This document shows positions 28,354 through 31,382 of a stretch of 31,382 bases of DNA, piece after piece (the stretch's first letter is position 1; each line of letters starts with the position of its first letter). This DNA comes from a virus. Location: the IMG/VR virus record IMGVR_UViG_3300044655_001388, positions 1-31,382 of that record. One strand, 5' to 3'. The notes under the pieces are model-generated. The model was not told the DNA's origin. It searched no databases and was given only the letters and a program-made list of their open reading frames with translations. The position numbers and the translations under genes were made by a program.

Positions 28354-29292
28354 ATGGCGAAACGTAAAGATTTACTTTTAACAGAATCAACAACAATGAG
28401 AATGATGGGACTTGCTGGTATTGGTTCCCTAGCAAATCCGTTTTTGAGAGAAGGCGCGAATGTAGATACAGCAGAGGATCCAAATAGTGTTGACTTTGAT
28501 ATGGACGACATGGGTGACATGGATGACATGGGCGATGTTGACATGATGGAAGAAGGTGAAGAGCTAGATGAAATGTATGGCGAAGAAGACTCAATGATGG
28601 AAGAATCATACGAAGAAGAGATGGAAGAAAATCTCTATGAAGGCGAAGAAGACCTAGAAGAAGCAAAGAAAAAACCACATGGCGATGGTGATGATAGTGA
28701 TGATTATGAAGAAGACGAAGATCTAGAAGAAGCAAAGAAAAAAGAAAAATGCCCACACTGCCATAAAATCCACGAAGGAGATTGTGGGGCGATGAAGGAA
28801 AGTATTCGTAGAAGCATGAGTAGATTAAAGAGACTTCTAGAACAAGCAGAAACCGATGCGCCACCACCACCAGCAGCAGAACCACCACCAGCAATGGAAG
28901 GTGGAGATCAAATGGAAGCAAAGATTAAAGAGTTCGTAAAGAAACTTGGTGAATTAGTACAAGAAACACTAGGCGTGGAAGTTAAGGTTGAGGAAGAAGG
29001 TGAAGAAGAAATGGAGCCAGCAGAAGGCGGAGAGGGCGAAGAACCAGCAGGCGCATCACCTCCACCACCAGCCGCTCTACAAGAGGCAATTGACCGCCTA
29101 GTTAATAAAGTTGCTCTCAGAGTTAAGGCTCGTTTAATGGAAGCAAAGAAAGATCCAAAAGCTGCAGCAAAAGCTAAGAAAATGATGAAAGAAAAGCAAA
29201 TGGCTGCAAAGAAAAAAGAGAAAGAAGAAGCTGCCAAGAAAAAAGAAATGATGATGAAGAAAAAGAAAGCAGCAATGGCTAAGAAGAAATAA
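28354..29292 (+). CDS. Putative prohead core/scaffold or head-internal protein, low-complexity
   Basis: A 312-aa protein. The N-terminus M-A-K-R-K-D-L-L-L-T-E-S-T-T-M-R-M-M-G-L-A has an L-T-E site at 9-11. 'L-x-E-S-T-x-R-x-x-M-K-L-A' starts recur in head proteins of T4-like marine phages, as I recall. The centre is Asp/Glu/Met rich (D-D-M-G-D-M-D-D-M-G), with two copies of D-L-E-E-A-K-K-K, and a C-P-H-C-H-x5-C zinc-like knot. Pro/Glu-rich linkers and a coiled helix follow, and the C-terminus is almost pure Lys/Ala/Met. Alternating acidic and basic helices suit a scaffold core removed by the prohead protease. It has its own candidate late element and is closed by the terminator at 29321. Confidence 0.75.
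   Translation: MAKRKDLLLTESTTMRMMGLAGIGSLANPFLREGANVDTAEDPNSVDFDMDDMGDMDDMGDVDMMEEGEELDEMYGEEDSMMEESYEEEMEENLYEGEEDLEEAKKKPHGDGDDSDDYEEDEDLEEAKKKEKCPHCHKIHEGDCGAMKESIRRSMSRLKRLLEQAETDAPPPPAAEPPPAMEGGDQMEAKIKEFVKKLGELVQETLGVEVKVEEEGEEEMEPAEGGEGEEPAGASPPPPAALQEAIDRLVNKVALRVKARLMEAKKDPKAAAKAKKMMKEKQMAAKKKEKEEAAKKKEMMMKKKKAAMAKKK
28651..28743 (+). repeat. Direct repeat encoding D-L-E-E-A-K-K-K
   Basis: Two 24-nt copies (28651-28674 and 28720-28743) differing at one base, 69 nt apart, inside the low-complexity protein. Each encodes an L-E-E followed by a Lys-rich run, a potential L-x-E cleavage site. Confidence 0.8.
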
Positions 29293-29320
29293 GCAGGTAA
29301 GCAATCTCCAAGAAATCAAG

Positions 29321-29356
29321 TGAAGCCCAGCCTAAAAACTGGGCTTCATCTTTATT
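29321..29356 (+). terminator. Intrinsic terminator after the 28354 gene
   Basis: TGAAGCCCAG (29321-29330) pairs perfectly with CTGGGCTTCA (29339-29348) around CCTAAAAA, followed by TCTTTATT. No clear promoter follows before 29386, so that gene may depend on read-through. Confidence 0.82.
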
Positions 29357-29385
29357 AAGAACCTAATTACTCCAGAGGTAAAACA

Positions 29386-30687
29386 ATGAATCTTGAGAAG
29401 TTAATTGAAAAACATTTCGCTCCAAAAAAAGGAAACGAATTGTTAATTGAAATGATTGAATCAAAATTGAATGAGCAAGCATTTGGTCCAATTTATTCAA
29501 AATCAAGAATAAATCTATTATCAGGAGATCCAGATACAGAAGCATATAGAGAATTGCAATCATTATTCTCCGGATTGTTTAAAGGTCAAGGTGAGTTATT
29601 ATCTGATCGTTTATCAACCGTTAATAGTTTCTTAACCGCTGACAAAGCACAGGTAAAGAGTTTTCCAATTAATGTTGCGTTTTCATCGATATTGTTAATT
29701 CAAGAACTTAAAGAAGCGCTTGAAAAACTAGAGGCAAGTTCTGCCGGTTTCCAAATGGAAACAATTATTGCACAAATCATTCAAGGTTCAAAATTAGCAA
29801 ATAACTCAATTGTTGACGTTATTAAAGTTCAAAAGTCTTCCGGCGGAGAAGAATTTGTGAGAGATTATTCAATAAAAACTTTATCAGCAACCAGTTTAAA
29901 AATCAAAGGTAGTTTTTTAAATCTCTGTAAGAAATTTGCTAATCTTGATAGAAACGAAGAATATGAGTATTTAATTATCACAAAAGATGTTAAAAATGGT
30001 ATTTATAGATTTTATGAATGGGTCTTACCATATGAAAACTTTTTTACGCAAATAACTTATCCAAAAGGTTTTCTTGAGGCTGGTGGAAACAATGGTAATT
30101 TTATTTTTAAAGATGGCGTAGATTTAAATGCAATTAACAAATTAATACAGAAAGAAGGACTAAGTCTAAAGATTTCTTCGAATCAAAATGTTTATTATTT
30201 ACACTTCCCGGTTTTAACAGAAAGAGAATCTGATGCTATTTTGAGCAGAATACAATCAGGATATGAGAACAACACTTACAGAAATGCCGGAGAGGCAATG
30301 GTCGATAGGTTTAGGAATCTACAATTTATAGAAGACAACAAAGACTTATTTACAAATGCTGATTCTTTTTCACTAGAAACTCAATTTAGTATATCAAAAG
30401 GTGTTATCGATGCAAACATAAAAGGATCCGAAGCTTTAATAGGAGAATTTAATTTATCAGACGAAAGATTGCAACAAATTTCAAATGAGTATCAAAAAAC
30501 TCTTGTTGGTAAAATGAATCAAATTCTTAAGGACAACCAAGAAGTGCTATCAAGCATGAACTCATATTTTTCAACAATGAATAAAGAAAGCGCAGAAAAT
30601 ACATTTCAAGCGATGACAAAGGTTAGAAAAGGATTTAGACAATTCACAACCAAAGCAACACCTGGAGTATCTGACTCGGAAGGATAA
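29386..30687 (+). CDS. Putative virion-internal protein with possible nuclease-like core
   Basis: A 433-aa protein that I do not recognise firmly. The N-terminal ~30 residues are helical and end K-L-N-E (LNE at 28-30), in line with the head-targeting pattern, though longer than in other members. A core segment has F-Q-M-E125-T-I-I-A-Q-I-I-Q-G, I-V-D144-V-I and Y-S162-I-K164-T-L-S-A-T-S-L-K-I-K-G-S-F. This spacing resembles PD-(D/E)xK nucleases (E, D, x-x-K), with Ser in place of the second acid. The C-terminal half is helical (Q-E-V-L-S-S-M-N-S-Y-F). AGAGG provides the Shine-Dalgarno sequence. It follows the terminator at 29321 and precedes the DUF192 gene by 3 nt. Confidence 0.72.
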   Translation: MNLEKLIEKHFAPKKGNELLIEMIESKLNEQAFGPIYSKSRINLLSGDPDTEAYRELQSLFSGLFKGQGELLSDRLSTVNSFLTADKAQVKSFPINVAFSSILLIQELKEALEKLEASSAGFQMETIIAQIIQGSKLANNSIVDVIKVQKSSGGEEFVRDYSIKTLSATSLKIKGSFLNLCKKFANLDRNEEYEYLIITKDVKNGIYRFYEWVLPYENFFTQITYPKGFLEAGGNNGNFIFKDGVDLNAINKLIQKEGLSLKISSNQNVYYLHFPVLTERESDAILSRIQSGYENNTYRNAGEAMVDRFRNLQFIEDNKDLFTNADSFSLETQFSISKGVIDANIKGSEALIGEFNLSDERLQQISNEYQKTLVGKMNQILKDNQEVLSSMNSYFSTMNKESAENTFQAMTKVRKGFRQFTTKATPGVSDSEG

Positions 30688-30690
30688 ATA

Positions 30691-31221
30691 ATGAAAAAAA
30701 AGATCTTGACAAAACCATTTGGTCATGTTAGCATAGGTTCGAAGCATTATGTTGTGGAAGTTGCTATGGATGATCAATCTCGTCACAAAGGACTTTCCAA
30801 GAGACATAATCTTGACGAAGGACTCGGCATGTTATTTGATATGCCAAAGGAAGATGTTCATTCTTTCCAAATGAAAGAAACATACATACCGCTTGATATG
30901 GTATTTATTGGAAAATACGGACAGATTGTTGATTACATACCAAATGTTCAACCACTCACCGCTGGACCATATTCCCCAAAAGAGAAGTGTAAGTTTGTTT
31001 TGGAAGTTAGAGGGAACGATTTAAAGGACGAAATAAAAGAAAAAGCTCTTGCAAAAATGAGATTCTTTGATACAATGGAGAAGGCTCAAGCATACAGAGA
31101 TAAAAGAATGCTTCAAGAGCAGTTAATACATTACTTAAATGAGGCGATTAATGGCGAAGGCATACGAAGGAAACAAGATTCTTCAAGAAAAAGTTCTAAA
31201 CGGAGTGGAAAAACTCTCTAA
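30691..31221 (+). CDS. DUF192 protein
   Basis: A member of the DUF192 family, small beta-barrel proteins of unknown function. Recognised by V-E-V-A-M-D-D-Q-S-R-H-K-G-L-S-K-R (28-44), G-M-L-F-D-M-P (46-52 area), F-Q-M-K-E-T-Y-I-P-L-D-M-V-F-I (about 59-73), G-Q-I-V-D-Y-I and a final L-E-V-R-G. Bacterial members usually have a signal peptide; none is seen here, so the protein is probably cytoplasmic or virion-borne. A C-terminal extension (about 115-176) is helical, contains Y-L-N-E, and ends in an Arg/Lys/Ser-rich tail. The last 71 nt are shared with the start of groEL in another frame. Confidence 0.88.
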   Translation: MKKKILTKPFGHVSIGSKHYVVEVAMDDQSRHKGLSKRHNLDEGLGMLFDMPKEDVHSFQMKETYIPLDMVFIGKYGQIVDYIPNVQPLTAGPYSPKEKCKFVLEVRGNDLKDEIKEKALAKMRFFDTMEKAQAYRDKRMLQEQLIHYLNEAINGEGIRRKQDSSRKSSKRSGKTL

Positions 31222-31382
31222 CATTGTAAGTTCTACCCTTGGACCTGGTGGTAGAAATGTAATCCTACAACAAAAAGATAAAAGACCAATCATTACAAAG
31301 GACGGAGTAACCGTTGCTCGTTTTGTTGATTTTGAAGATCCATTTGAAAATGTTGGAGCACAGATTCTCAAGCAAGTCTCGG
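31151..31382 (+). CDS. groL: Phage GroEL-like chaperonin, 3'-truncated by window end
   Basis: The first 77 residues match the GroEL N-terminus: an I-L-Q-E-K-V-L-N-G-V-E-K-L start, T-L-G-P-G-G-R-N-V (ATP-site loop; GroEL T-L-G-P-K-G-R-N-V), I-T-K-D-G-V-T-V-A-R (GroEL I-T-K-D-G-V-S-V-A-R) and F-E-N-V-G-A-Q. The open frame runs off the window, so apical domain and length are unknown. ATG 31151 is chosen for GAGG at 31141-31144. It lies 71 nt inside the DUF192 gene, so the two are translationally coupled. Chaperonins are uncommon in phages; this one may fold phage proteins together with the GroES-like product at 11821. Confidence 0.92.
   Translation, partial: MAKAYEGNKILQEKVLNGVEKLSNIVSSTLGPGGRNVILQQKDKRPIITKDGVTVARFVDFEDPFENVGAQILKQVS

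Noticed and set aside
28349-28921. Long antisense open frame (190 codons)
   Set aside because: It is the complement of the Asp/Glu/Lys-rich coding tract; its Leu/His/Pro-rich product is a composition artefact and no antisense promoter was seen.
28908-29237. Antisense open frame opposite the C-terminal part of the 28354 gene
   Set aside because: Phe/Ser/Ala-rich product mirrored from Lys/Glu codons; no Shine-Dalgarno sequence.
1-31382. tRNA genes, CRISPR arrays, insertion sequences, integrase or attachment sites
   Set aside because: Looked for while reading; no cloverleaf-like clusters, regular spaced repeats, transposase motifs or terminal repeats were seen. Without tools this is not exhaustive.

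Overview
The window looks like part of a lytic, tailed, T4-related marine-type bacteriophage genome of the 'far-T4' kind. It is AT-rich and densely packed. Every convincing gene lies on the + strand, with ATGA/TAATG overlaps or gaps of a few bases. No tRNA, CRISPR, insertion sequence or integrase was seen. T4-style replication genes (gp32 ssDNA-binding protein, UvsX, gp41-type helicase, RNase H/FEN nuclease) place it in the T4 superfamily. The polymerases do not match T4: there is a short family A polymerase and a full-length DnaE (family C), and no T4-type family B polymerase in this window.

Layout: 2-1954, end of a probable structural region (a 5'-truncated gene and one unknown). 1964-8599, replication/recombination block: family A polymerase, a tubulin/FtsZ-like candidate, gp32, UvsX, a small protein, FEN nuclease, helicase. 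8636-12930, tagged virion-cargo candidates alternating with early genes (B12-dependent ribonucleotide reductase, small DNA-binding candidate, GroES-like candidate). 13038-19462, a late block: HExxH protein, a 923-residue mosaic protein with SGNH-hydrolase and lysozyme-like domains, a Fe/Mn superoxide dismutase and several acidic/basic low-complexity proteins. 19511-25760, ThyX, conserved unknowns, a nucleotidyltransferase-like protein and DnaE. 25817-28309, a structural protein, dUTPase, zinc-ribbon protein, thioredoxin, ribbon-helix-helix protein and a sigma-region-4-like protein. 28354-31382, two more tagged virion-type proteins, a DUF192 protein and the start of a phage GroEL.

Two promoter classes can be read directly. 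Host sigma70-type promoters (TTGACA-N17/18-TATAAT) precede replication and nucleotide genes. Three of them, and probably a fourth, are fused to an intrinsic terminator so that the -10 box lies in the hairpin: upstream RNA is terminated, while the new transcript starts beyond the left arm. A different element, ACTATTTA (once ACTATATA), lies 22-32 nt before seven genes or operons that look late or virion-related. It is a candidate phage-specific late promoter, and a sigma-region-4-like protein is encoded nearby.

A third system-level pattern is a set of proteins that begin with a short amphipathic helix ending in L-x-E. In T4 this combination marks capsid-targeting sequences removed by the gp21 prohead protease. 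Here it appears on at least seven proteins and perhaps on the superoxide dismutase, and L-x-E sites recur between modules of the 923-residue mosaic protein. The phage may pack a processed set of enzymes into its head for injection. This is inference; all functions come from reading motifs, with no database search.
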